25,700 nucleotides of DNA from Saccoglossus kowalevskii (GCF_000003605.2 NW_003120422.1:309997-335696), one strand, 5' to 3'. Positions 9,505-18,508 are shown, numbered from the stretch's first letter. Numbers and translations: made by a program. The notes: generated from the sequence alone by a model not told the origin.

Positions 9505-9669
9505 CTCAAGCGGCCCTTATCGAGAGTCAATTACTTGTGGCTTATTATTAGTAACACAGCAGAGCGCGATATGCATGTCATAATTTTTATTGAGTTCAAA
9601 CGAATAAAATCCAACCGATCATGCAGAGAAGATAGTGGGTGGGTTGCGTTTTTAGGCATTCAGTTGTAA
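9505..9669 (+). CDS. Weak terminal-exon candidate, unknown protein
   Basis: A strong acceptor (TTCCTTTTCTATTTTACCATTGTGCTGCAG, AG at 9503-9504) is followed by a 54-codon open frame ending at TAA 9667-9669. It starts LKRPLSRVNYLWLIIS and ends SGWVAFLGIQL. It has no in-frame ATG until its middle, so it would need an upstream exon, and none was identified. The length is only mildly unusual for this base composition. It is followed by an (AAAT)n tract at about 9680-9722. Confidence 0.2.
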   Translation, partial: LKRPLSRVNYLWLIISNTAERDMHVIIFIEFKRIKSNRSCREDSGWVAFLGIQL

Positions 9670-10311
9670 AATTCACAGAAGCAAATAAATAATAAAACAA
9701 TTAATAAATAAATACATAAATATCGTCTCATGCCAGATAACAGTACGCTTTCATATTTTGCGTCAACAAGCAAAATAATTTATATGCGATGTATAAGTAA
9801 CATGGAACCCATTGTCATCAAATGCGACAAGGTACAACGACTACAGCATTTTAAGAGTCTTGTTAAATTGTCAAATGTAATAAATTTCTGAGAAATCAGA
9901 AGTTCATTTCAATGTTAATTCAATGAAAAAGACCCTGCAATCGAGTGCACTGGTACAGAATCAATTTAATCTCGTCAGTAATATTCTGATCATGGTGAGG
10001 TTAAAAATATTACTCATAATTGAATTATTTTTAGTTGATATTAAAGGCATACTGACATTCTTGAAATCTACCACTCTAATTCTGTGGAGAATATGCGTCA
10101 TTAGTGCAAAGCATGTTCCTTTTTGTATTTCTCTTATCTGTATTGTTCTGTACAATCTGATTATCGAGTGTAGTTTTATTATTTGTGAACGCTGATTAGT
10201 ATGTGCAAGCACATCGGCATCTTAAAGCTGAATTTTGGGAGTTGTTTTTCAAATACATTATTACAGCTGAGTAAACTTGTTATGGGACAGTGTTCTAAAT
10301 CTAGAGGGCAC

Positions 10312-10525
10312 TCAATTACAATGCCGAAACTGATAAGTGTTCTGGAGTATTGAGGAATAGTACTGTACACGAAAATCGGGATAAATTAAAGGGCAATTCA
10401 AATGGTCATGGTCAGATATACTGTATTAAAGGCAGTTTCAGCCAAATAGTTAAAGAGCGGTAGTCGCTGTGCTGCGTCCTGTTCAATATGGGACTCATAG
10501 CGACGTATAAAACACGTGTAAAATA
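10312..10525 (-). CDS. Candidate last two exons of a gene, unknown protein
   Basis: Exon A (10422-10525, 104 nt) follows GTGGCTATCCCCACAG and is open for 34 codons, with a mixed, non-AT-driven composition (RRYESHIEQDAAQRLPLFNY). It ends ACA|GTATAT in phase 0. The next strong acceptor (CCCGATTTTCGTGTACAG) gives exon B (10312-10362), open in that phase for 16 codons (YYSSILQNTYQFRHCN) to TGA. The intron is 59 nt. An AATAAA (minus) lies at 10175-10180. Behind the same acceptor another frame stays open for about 60 codons to 10179, so exon B's frame is uncertain. No start exon was found. A reversed CCAAT-type motif (GATTGGCTG) lies near 10700. No family is recognised. Confidence 0.35.
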
Positions 10526-10879
10526 CTGTGGGGATAGCCACAATCTATTTAGGAACGTCTGCGGTCGATTCAGGAATAGCACAGTCACGAGAATTAGTTG
10601 ATCATTCGTTAGTTTTATTTCGAACTCGCCAAGAGATAAGATGGTGGAGCAAGCAAAGTGACAGATTGTAACAACAACAAAATTTTAGTGGTAAACCATG
10701 CGATTGGCTGAATGTTATAACATTGTAGCTAAATGTAACAATGACGTAATCGTAAAGTTCTAACATAAACTAAAACATATGTGGGTTCCAACGATAAATA
10801 CATTGTTTTTTTACATGAAATTCGAACATGCGCTGCGCGATGACCACCGCGCTTTAAGTTTTACTACTGAGCATGTTAC

Positions 10880-10899
10880 TGCACATACATGTATGTGCA
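10880..10899. repeat. Perfect 20-bp palindrome
   Basis: TGCACATACATGTATGTGCA is identical to its reverse complement over 20 bp and is followed closely by GCATTGTGGGA. It could extrude as a cruciform or bind a dimeric factor. It lies in an otherwise featureless segment. Confidence 0.8.
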
Positions 10900-11103
10900 A
10901 TGCATTGTGGGATAAAGCTTCCAATTGTATACTGAAATCTCACTATATAAGTACAATTAAATCTAAATTTTTTTAACAATACTAGAATTTTATATCAATA
11001 ACAATAGATGAATTTGTCATTGTATATTTGAGATACAAAGAAATAAGTTGCAAAATTGTCCTATGACTCTCCCTAATTTTTCTGCTGTCCCAATGGCATA
11101 CAG

Positions 11104-11299
11104 AAGATGACAATTTTTCCTCAACCTCTTTTAAGGTACGCTAGCTTTATATATATCATATTCGATAATGCAGTTCTGATACAAACATACTATAAACCAT
11201 TTAATTAGTACTGCTAGGATTTCTCGCGATTAAACGATAGAACGTTTACACAGAGAAATCACCCCCTCCCCAAGCAGATGAAATTTGAATGTTTTTGAG
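11104..11299 (+). CDS. Two adjacent exon-like blocks, weak
   Basis: Block 1 (11104-11135, 32 nt) follows TTTTTCTGCTGTCCCAATGGCATACAG and ends TTTTAAG|GTACGC. Block 2 (11254-11299) follows AACGTTTACACAG and ends TTTTTGAG|GTAACA. Both have good splice signals. Joined, two frames stay open for a short way and then stop inside block 2, one reading DDNFSSTSFK then RNHPLPKQMKFECF. This is either the 3' end of a coding gene or exons of a noncoding transcript. No start or family is recognised. Confidence 0.2.
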
Positions 11300-11715
11300 G
11301 TAACAGCAGAACTAAAATCTTGTAAATTTCAGTAATAATTGACTGTAAATACAGCAACATTTGATTTCATAAAACATGATAATAGTATCTATTAGTGATA
11401 TATAATACCTGAATGTAAACCCTAAGCGATTACAGGATAATGAGATTAAAATGGCATCCTATGGTTGGAGGGGAAAACACAAATTATTAATTACAAGGGA
11501 TGGGATCAATGTAATATAACTTGCATTCAAGGGTAAATAAGTATAAGGGCTGATGTATAACATCCAACTTGATGCTCGGTGTGTCACAGTATAAATATAG
11601 ATTGACATTTGAGAGCTACCGGTACAAGGATAAAAAAAAAATTAAAATATTATTAATCTAAAATTAAAACATTGAAGGCCTCAATTTTAAATGGTGCTCT
11701 GATGAACTTGTCTTA

Positions 11716-11729
11716 GTTGTTATGGAAAC
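11716..11729. promoter_or_regulatory. X-box / RFX-type site
   Basis: GTTGTTATGGAAAC matches RYYNYYATRRNRAC at all positions. It is isolated, with no gene start beside it. Confidence 0.4.
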
Positions 11730-12142
11730 AAAAACATAAGGAACTGCACTTTTCTATTCAAACTGCATATCTTTTAAATATTGTTCATTAAGATCAAGAA
11801 CTGTGTTATTTTAAGTGATGCTATTGTTATTGTACCTCCCTGTCGTGCGAGTCAACAGACTTTATCGGTTTTCTGAGCATGATACAATTTATTGATTGAT
11901 AATTAACGCCAAATGAAATTCAACCAAACAGAGATCAATTATAGCACCCAATAATAATTTTCTTTCGCCCACGTGAAAGAAAGAAAATCTTTTAAGAGCC
12001 TTTTGTGACATATTGTGCACTATGACTGATTCTCAGCTCATTAGTCAACTGTAGGAAATCTACAGGACATCTATGTACGTCAAACAGGTCACAATCTAAC
12101 AACTTGTGTCATCATTTTTGAAATCAAAAGCATAATACTTCA

Positions 12143-12304
12143 ATGAAGATGATGGATCAAGTCGCATTGATGTCAGCAACATTTTCTCCAGTTCAGGGTT
12201 TGATTGAGACAGATTTCAGTGTAAAAAAAGAAAATTTTCAATTTAGCAGATTTGTTGATATAACTTCACTGTTTTGTGAAAGAAATGATACATTGCAATG
12301 TTAA
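12143..12304 (+). CDS. 53-codon open frame, weak single-exon candidate
   Basis: ATG at 12143 opens 53 codons to TAA at 12302-12304, starting MKMMDQVALMSATFSPVQG and ending CERNDTLQC. Its composition is more balanced than nearby translations. The base at -3 is T (weak start context) and no splice partner is needed or seen. At this AT content a frame of this length can arise by chance. Confidence 0.2.
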   Translation: MKMMDQVALMSATFSPVQGLIETDFSVKKENFQFSRFVDITSLFCERNDTLQC

Positions 12305-12384
12305 ATTTGAATAAATTACTTTTAGTGCATTTAGCTATCGGCAAAATAAGCAGAAATAAAACATTGAATAATCAAGACATATAC

Positions 12385-12541
12385 CGTACTCGACCGCGTT
12401 AGCGCCCATGCCCGGGCAAGCGCCTAACCCCTCACTTTTGCGCAATTTTTATATTTAGGGTCACATTCGGGAAAGCGCCCACCCCTAAAAAATCGTGATT
12501 TTCTGAGTTGAGGCCCCTGGGCGCTAACGCGGTCGAGTACG
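12385..12541. mobile_element. GC-rich foldback element with 24-bp perfect terminal inverted repeats
   Basis: Arms at 12385-12408 and 12518-12541 are perfect 24-bp inverted repeats, beginning CGTACTCGACCGCGTTAGCG. The 157-bp element is markedly richer in G+C and CpG than its surroundings and has no ORF. ATAC flanks both ends, and TA also sits symmetrically inside the arms (GTA|CTCGACC), so either a 4-bp duplication or a TA-target element is possible. Inside, CAAGCGCCTAACCCCT and GAAAGCGCCCACCCCT look like a diverged internal repeat. It is unlike the other element families here. Confidence 0.8.
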
Positions 12542-12622
12542 ATACTACTTTTTCCCTACAATTCATTACATACTAAACACCTTCTAACGAACACTTCTCT
12601 AAACCCTAACATTTTCATACTG

Positions 12623-12751
12623 CTTTGCTGTTGAGTTTAGAAAGGTTTCTCCATATACTCAGCCCTCCATACACAAATCATTTCTTTACAATTTTCTTAG
12701 CTTCTTTGCTGTTCAGTTTAGATAGGTTTCCCTAAATACTCGGCCCTCCGA
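12623..12751 (+). repeat. 81-bp tandem repeat running into the assembly gap
   Basis: CTTTGCTGTTGAGTTTAGAA (12623) is repeated 81 bp later (12704) with a few substitutions, and the match continues through CTCAGCCCTCC / CTCGGCCCTCC up to the gap edge. The array probably continues into the gap and may have caused it. Confidence 0.75.
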
Positions 12752-12753
12752 AC

Positions 12754-13012
12754 NNNNNNNNNNNNNNNNNNNNNNNNNNNNNNNNNNNNNNNNNNNNNNN
12801 NNNNNNNNNNNNNNNNNNNNNNNNNNNNNNNNNNNNNNNNNNNNNNNNNNNNNNNNNNNNNNNNNNNNNNNNNNNNNNNNNNNNNNNNNNNNNNNNNNNN
12901 NNNNNNNNNNNNNNNNNNNNNNNNNNNNNNNNNNNNNNNNNNNNNNNNNNNNNNNNNNNNNNNNNNNNNNNNNNNNNNNNNNNNNNNNNNNNNNNNNNNN
13001 NNNNNNNNNNNN
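12754..13012. other. Assembly gap (259 N)
   Basis: All bases are N. The length may be an estimate. It is bounded on the left by a tandem repeat and on the right by an open reading frame, so both repeat copies and an exon may be missing. Confidence 0.99.
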
Positions 13013-13013
13013 A

Positions 13014-13076
13014 ATGGGATTAGCTGATGTTACACCTGAGGGAAGACGAACATTTGACAATACAGACTGCTTTTAA
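13014..13076 (+). CDS. Possible C-terminal coding tail emerging from the gap
   Basis: From the gap edge one plus-strand frame is open for 20 codons (MGLADVTPEGRRTFDNTDCF) and then stops at TAA 13074-13076. Its residue use is charged and balanced, unlike the AT-driven translations around it. The first ATG is only the first visible codon; the frame may continue left into the gap. An opposing reading exists: on the minus strand TTCGTCTTCCCTCAG is a good acceptor leading into the gap. Strand is therefore uncertain. Confidence 0.3.
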   Translation: MGLADVTPEGRRTFDNTDCF

Positions 13077-14538
13077 TGTTACACTCCGCTGCTCAAACAA
13101 ACACTGCAATTAAATGTATAATGAATGTCTTTTCTATTGATATTTTTTCAGGTGGTTTCAAGCATTTTAACTATAAATGAAGAGAATTTCTATCAACAAT
13201 GGTTTGTAGAATTTCTCGCCAAACTACTTTGAACCGTATAATATTCCCTGCTAGGAATTTTTCTTAATTTATAGACAAAATTCTTAAAAGTCACTGACAC
13301 TGGTTAGCAGAAAAAAGTTCTACTGTTACTTTGCAGTTTATCACTGAATAGCAAAAATAGCAAAAATAAATTGTTTTACACAGTATATCATTAACAATTT
13401 TGTGTTTTGGAAACTGGTGCTGCCAGCAAGAAAAAAATCACCATGACAACCAATATTGACATAACCATTAGGGTTGAATTTATTGTACATGACAAATTTG
13501 ATGAACAATTGAATACGTCAAAAATGTGAAACGAGGATATGTATATTTATGGCAGATCTTAATTTATTAATTTTTTTTTTTATATAATATCAACAAAAGT
13601 GTCAAACTAAACCTTGACATTTTACCGACAATTAACAAATTGGAATCAATCATTTTAAAGAACAATATTGTATTTCATATTTGAATATTAACAAAGGATA
13701 TTGACACAAAGTGACCCATAGTCATAAAATCCACAAATCTTCATCAAATTAACAATTTGTTTGAACTTGAACTTTGACCTACATCAGGCAAGTGAATTAA
13801 AGTTTAAAATTGCTGTTGCTAGGTAACCATATCCTACTGAGCCATATATTGTAGTTATTTTCAGCAAAAAATTAGAATGTACAATTTTTATTTTCAAGAA
13901 CGATTGAATATAAGATATTGCATGACATTTTAACAAAGAGTCTTGTATTATAAAAATTTGAAATAGGATAAAAATGCTCAATTCCATATTCAAGAAAGCA
14001 TGTTGATTTAAAATTGCAACAAACCTTACTGTTGGGAAAATAGATCAATTACTAACACAAACAGTGCGTAAAAATTTCAATGAATGAATGCGTCCTTACA
14101 TGTACTGTGTGTACAGCGCTTTTTATTATTATTTGAAATAACTAAGCCATCTATCCTTATATGGGCATAATTACTGAAATTAAGTTTCCTGATCATTTTC
14201 ATAATCTGTCAATCAAGTTTATACATCACATCGAAGAGAATGTTAAAGTGGACAGTGTGAAGTAAGTCTAAAGAATTTAAAATTAGTTTATGCATTGACA
14301 AGAAAATTATAAAAAATAAAAACTTAAATATAATGGCAAGTACCAAGAATAAAGCATGAATAAATTTACACCACAATTATGAAATAGATACAAGAGTTTA
14401 TGTGAAAAAATTATTTTATTTTACAAAAATTGTAAAATTAATATTGTTTTTTTTTAGTTTGAATAAACTTGAGAATTATTATCAACAATGAAAAATTCTG
14501 TGAATTATCATTGAAAGAAATTGGGGTTGCACTCCTTA
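13077..14538. other. Non-coding stretch with two regulatory-type motifs
   Basis: No gene is supported. A DR1-like TGAACTTTGACCT lies at 13768-13780 and a 13-bp X-box variant, GTTGCTAGGTAAC, at 13815-13827, only 34 bp apart. Poly-T occurs near 13570. The minus open frame at 13784-13993 is AT-driven and not called. Confidence 0.45.
13768..13827. promoter_or_regulatory. DR1-like element next to an RFX-type site
   Basis: On the minus strand 13768-13780 reads AGGTCAAAGTTCA, matching the HNF4/RXR DR1 pattern. 13815-13827 reads GTTGCTAGGTAAC, a symmetrical 13-bp form of the RFX/EF-C site. Both lie in a segment without exons. The pairing may be coincidental. Confidence 0.35.
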
Positions 14539-14546
14539 CTGTAGAT

Positions 14547-14584
14547 TTAAAGTCCTAGGTTGGAAATCTCAAGTTCTGTGAAAA
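14547..14584 (-). CDS. Possible downstream exon of the gene starting at 15453
   Basis: A very good acceptor (CTCCATGTCTAATTGCAG, AG at 14585-14586) and donor (ACA|GTAAGG near 14539) bracket an exon-like block. All frames stop inside: one reads FSQNLRFPT then TAG, another FTELEISNLGL then TAA at 14547-14549. It would therefore be a terminal coding exon, or a noncoding or 3'-UTR exon that is spliced further. It lies on the same strand and downstream of the exons at 15298 and 15045. Confidence 0.2.
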
Positions 14585-15044
14585 CTGCAATTAGACATGG
14601 AGTCCTAATGTGTGTGTGGATACCAACACTTGATATATTTACAAAGCGAGATTTTAGTCACAGCTACTTTTTATAGGTCACTCCTTGCAGGCAAATAGCT
14701 TATAAACGTCATTTGTTAAATTAGATTTCTTTGATTGTTTGGCATGTTACTTGTCAATGTGAGCTTTAAAATACAAATCACTAAAACTAAAGGCTAAAGT
14801 GAGACTTCCCCTAAAATTAATTGGACACAAAATAAAACAACCAGGAATTTTTTATGTGCTTGTATCAGTAATGTCAACTACTTAATCCAAATATGAATAT
14901 ACATTGTAATATTTTTTTTTTTATTTAATTCTGAATTTAAATTATGTTTGTTGTTGAAAAAATGATTAACAGTTTGTGAATAAATTTTTGCATCTATGCA
15001 TAGAAATGAAATAGTTGGATGATTTTTAATGTTTTTGACTTTAC

Positions 15045-15088
15045 CCCCTCTGGAGGCTGGCTATGCACAACATTGGTAGTATCTATCA
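15045..15088 (-). CDS. Candidate internal exon of the gene starting at 15453
   Basis: A long pyrimidine tract (CATCCTTCTTCCTTTTC...TTCTACCAG) leads to a 44-nt block ending GGG|GTAAAG. Its only open frame reads IDTTNVVHSQPPEG and requires entry in phase 1, whereas the exon at 15298-15453 leaves in phase 0. The two become compatible if a 13-nt microexon at 15169-15181 is used: it has the acceptor CTGACTTTGCAG and donor TG|GTATGT, and reads SYLP plus one base. This is a neat but speculative fit. Without it, this exon belongs to another isoform or is chance. Confidence 0.3.
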
Positions 15089-15297
15089 CTGGTAGAACCG
15101 CAGTAGGAAGTGAAGCATGAAAAGGAAGAAGGATGTCTGGATCTCAGGACTTTTTATCTGCTACATACCAGGCAGATAAGACTGCAAAGTCAGCGATTTT
15201 TTTCTCAACTCAGTAGCCAACTAAATGATACATTGAACTGTGAATTGTAACAAATTACCCAATTAAGAACGGCAAAATTATTGAAAAACGTATCTAC

Positions 15298-15453
15298 CTC
15301 ATACGGAAATGGGCATGATTGGTGTCGTTTACGTCGCTCGGCTGGATCTAGTTTGGATCTGCAACTAGGCGGACGTCTGCGTACCGGTGTCGGTGGCCTC
15401 TCACCATCCCGATTATAAAATCCCCGGTTTGGATAACCTCCGTAATAATCCAT
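15298..15453 (-). CDS. First coding exon of an unrecognised gene (52 codons)
   Basis: This is the best coding signal in the window. ATG at 15451-15453 is directly preceded by an in-frame TAA, which fixes the start, and has G at +4. The 52 codons start MDYYGGYPNRGFYN, pass through a proline/arginine segment (RPPTPVRRRPP) and a charged stretch (KLDPAERRKRH), and end CPFPYE at GAG|GTAGAT in phase 0. Codon use is rich in C and G, in clear contrast to the flanking AT-rich DNA. The aromatic/glycine start and the PxPxRR motif suggest an intrinsically disordered, possibly SH3- or 14-3-3-binding N-terminus, which is inference. No family was recognised. Reading on past the donor gives AT-driven sequence, supporting the splice. 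The rest of the gene should lie at lower coordinates. Confidence 0.6.
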
Positions 15454-15856
15454 TTATGCAGGATGGAGTGAGATTTCTATTTTGCCCGAGTTTATCCCAT
15501 CGAATATCAATGCTTATAATGACTCGCAGTAAAATGATATAGACAACCCCAGCATGTTAAACGGTAAATAGTTTTTAACCACGATAAACTGTATAGGAGC
15601 TGAACATCCAGATAATGACTGTCCCATTATATTATAGGGGTGAGCTGGATGGAGCAGATGTACAAACATGTGATTACAGTTGTGGATGAAAATATGGGAC
15701 AGTTCCATTATTGTATAGGGGTGGTAGAAATAGACCATGATGGGAGTTTAATAGCGCGTGCAATCAATGATCTTTTTATAATTGCATATAATTTCATTTT
15801 TTTGACAAAATTTGTATGTTTTCTATAAATAATGAAAGATTGTTATGATAAAAATA
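15454..15856. promoter_or_regulatory. Possible bidirectional promoter interval
   Basis: About 400 bp separate the minus-strand ATG at 15453 from a plus-strand ATG at 15857. The interval contains imperfect direct repeats: CCATTATATTATAGGGGTG (from about 15624) and CCATTATTGTATAGGGGTG (from about 15706), with a looser copy, CACAGGGGTGATAG, near 16050. A plus-strand frame without an ATG start is open at 15640-15828 across these repeats and is not called. No TATA or CCAAT box is obvious. Confidence 0.3.
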
Positions 15857-16369
15857 ATGGCATTCCTGATCAGAGGGGAAGGTAGGTGAAGTCTAGTGAT
15901 GAATTGTAGTTGGTACAATCCATTTTTAACAGGGTATAATTGGATCCAAGTAGTTATTGTCTTTTATTAACAGAAACATCACTGAAAACTTACTTATTTG
16001 AAGGTGATACAATATATAAACCACACAGGTAAGTCATACCATTCTGTCACAGGGGTGATAGGTCATGACAATGATGGGATTGTTAAACCTATGCCTCTCC
16101 ACATACCTGGTATTTATAACACTTAGAACAAATAATTTTTTTTCCTCCAAAAATTGAATCAAGACGTGTAGATAATGAACAGTTATGTGCAACAACAGAG
16201 AAGCAAAACACTTTCAATTAAGAATTAATTTTTTTAATGGGTTCAATGAAGGATGCAGACACAACAGCCTGGAGTAAATCATTATCCAGGGCATTACAGG
16301 AGGAAAAGAAGCAGAGAGAGAGAACCGAAGAACCAGGAAAGTAGACATCAGTCAAAAGAAGAAAGATAA
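15857..16369 (+). CDS. Candidate three-exon gene, small basic unknown protein
   Basis: Exon 1 (15857-15881) begins at ATG in a good context (ATAATGG), reads MAFLIRGE and ends GAAG|GTAGGT in phase 1. Exon 2 (15974-16028) follows TTATTGTCTTTTATTAACAG, reads TSLKTYLFEGDTIYKPH in the matching phase and ends at a consensus donor, CACAG|GTAAGT, in phase 2. Exon 3 (16252-16369) begins after AATGAAG, continues in phase as MQTQQPGVNHYPGHYRRKRS and then a long K/R/E/Q-rich tail to TAA. The predicted product is 65 residues with no recognised domain; RRKR looks like a basic processing or nuclear motif (inference). The introns are 92 and 223 nt. Three blocks agreeing in phase support the model, though the exon 3 acceptor is weak and another frame there is also open for a while. 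Confidence 0.4.
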
Positions 16370-16524
16370 GAATAGTAAAAAATCTTGATGTATGGAGGTG
16401 TGTAATCAAAGTCAGCCCCTCAATCTTTAGCCCTCTGGTCAGAGAGGGAGCAAGAGAGACAGGATGTGTATGTTAGTCTCACTATGCAAAGCTAATGAGG
16501 TATAATTTTCTCTCATTTCAACGT

Positions 16525-16742
16525 TTAACCTTTTCACTACCAGTACCCTCTTTTCCTTACAAATTCACAAAATAGTCCCGTTTATAGTCTGCACTTTCCT
16601 TTATAAGATTGGGACAAAAATAGTTAAATTGTTTGAGTAAAAACTGAAAATTGACTCAAATTTTGTCTGTTGGCTCCAAAATTAGAGCTCATTTTCAGAA
16701 ATATTGAAGAATTATAAAAAAAAAAGTGCAGAAAAATTTGGG
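16525..16742 (+). repeat. Dispersed repeat family B, copy 2
   Basis: Starts TTAACCTTTTCACTACCAG and carries the family blocks AATAGTCCCGTTTATAGTCTG, TTGGGACAAAAATAG and TGTCTGTTGGCTCCAAAATT in the order opposite to the other copies, so it is inverted relative to them. The right end near GTGCAGAAAAATTTG is approximate. No ORF. Confidence 0.8.
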
Positions 16743-17420
16743 CAATTTGATGGTTTGCTCTTTAAAAAAATGAAGATTTTCACTTGACTATTCCAATATG
16801 CCAAGGTATAGTTTTATCAACATTTGTCTTGAAAACGGTTGCCCTCTAAAAACTGAATTTCAAGCCATGCGGGATAATTACATTCTTCACTTCATCATCT
16901 GGGATAGAGAATAAGCAGCTGGCTGTTCAGTGATCCTCCCACTGGAATTATTAAACTGAAGAGTCACTTTGGCTAGTGTAATTAGTTGTTACCCCCTCTG
17001 GGAATATCATTCCCTCTGTACATCTCATACAAGGGAGGGATGACAGCCCCTGGAACAGCTGATTACTGTGATTAAAAAATTATATTTCAGAATGTCACAA
17101 AATTCATACTTTTTGATTAACAAGGATCCTTAGCGACATTATTCATCAAAGAAAATTTCAAAAATAATATTCCACATTATTTTCCATTGATCCATAAAGC
17201 GTTCGTCAGAAAAATTACATGCCCACGTCATTCAAACATTCGTACTGCAACCTCGTTAGTACGTCTGTGTACTGATGAAATAGATGTTTATTCAAGACGC
17301 TGAACGTTCAAACACTACAACTGATTTTTTTCCCGCTACTAAAAGCAGGTGAGAAAACATACTTAACAGGATTTGACGAAACAACTGCATCACATCAAAA
17401 GTTCAATGACAGTGAGATAT
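16743..17420. other. Non-coding stretch, nothing supported
   Basis: No exon with paired splice sites and an open frame was found. A small GT-AC symmetrical patch (TAGTACGTCTGTGTACTG) lies near 17258-17276. Confidence 0.45.
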
Positions 17421-17434
17421 GTTGTCATGGTAAC
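17421..17434. promoter_or_regulatory. X-box / RFX-type site
   Basis: GTTGTCATGGTAAC fits the X-box consensus fully. A near match, GTTGCTATGGATAA, lies about 95 bp further on. Confidence 0.45.
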
Positions 17435-17575
17435 AACACAAGGCAGGTGTGTACAACAGGAATGATTTAGAGTACATGTACAGAATCATCCCGAGAGATT
17501 TTGTCATGTCATTTGGTTGCTATGGATAAAACATGACTACATGTATCACTTTTGTGTTAGTAATGTATCACTGAT

Positions 17576-17756
17576 TTAACCCTTTGAGCGCAATAATTTT
17601 TTTATCCAAAATTTTGTGCAACATTTTGTCAGTTTTTTCTATATCAATTTTGATAATTTTGAACAAACTGAAAATAATTTCTTATTGGGTATAATATAAA
17701 ATTCTGCTGGTTTTGAAATTGTGACAGCAGTTGACTTTGGTGCCTGAAAGGTTTAA
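17576..17756. mobile_element. TTAA-flanked miniature element
   Basis: Starts TTAACCCTTTGAGCGC and ends TGCCTGAAAGGTTTAAT. The right end is the reverse complement of the unit start seen in the tandem array at 1546 (CACCAAAGTCAACT). The element is 181 bp and AT-rich, without an ORF. TTAA at the ends is the target duplication of piggyBac-type transposons, so it may be a non-autonomous relative. Related fragments occur at 8928-9025 and 25262-25360. Confidence 0.65.
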
Positions 17757-18508
17757 TCTGCCAGAATTGTATTATATTGTTTTTTCTCATATTTACAGAT
17801 TTACCAAGGTTCATTTTACTTTATTTGTTCTATTAAAGAATGCAACTCAAATAGAAGCACATATATAAAAAAAAAATTTGCAAGCGTCTTAAATATTTTT
17901 ATAAGTTTTGCTGGCAGAAGGTTATGAAAAACTTTCAGTAACTTAATCTCTAATCATCGTCAAAAAAACAGCAAACTAACTAAGCTCTCAGAAACAAATT
18001 AGATGTAGTACTATATTCCAACCGCCACCCAAGAATTTGAATAATCACCGCTTGATTATTTCTATAATTGTAAATTCATCATTAACAATCTCATATTCTA
18101 GATAATTTTTCCCATTAAAATCCAATTACCTCAAATTCATCCGACCGCTGCATTGGTATACATAACCGCTAAGTGTTGTTTAATCAAATTCAGAATCAAA
18201 TTTAACAAATTATGATCATAAACGATCAATTTTTGGGGTTCGTGAAGTAATTACATGAAAAATCTCACGAATCGGCAATATTAACCCTTTGGCCTTTTAC
18301 AAATCAAATCCACATAATATTACACATTTTTTTTCCAAAATTCTGACTAAGGCTTGTAGGCTAATTGTGGTAGGGAAAAATGAATAATTGTAATTTTAAC
18401 GAACGCTTAACCAAACATGATTACTCAGAAGTTAAATAGTTATCACTAACCGCTTCAATTTAATAACAATTTCATTTTTAATTTAATAATATACTTTTAA
18501 TTATTCAG
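17757..18508. other. Non-coding stretch, nothing supported
   Basis: AT-rich, with stops in all frames. TTAACCCTTTGG near 18281 may be an isolated element end of the TTAA family. No splice-bounded open block was found. Confidence 0.45.

Noticed and set aside
10506-10512. TATAAAA as a TATA box followed by ATGGTGGAGCAAGC
   Set aside because: The downstream frame is only six codons, and the site lies inside the better supported minus-strand exon 10422-10525.
15640-15828. Plus-strand open frame of 62 codons starting at GTG
   Set aside because: It has no ATG at its start, crosses imperfect direct repeats and ends in AT-driven sequence. The splice-bounded model from 15857 fits better.
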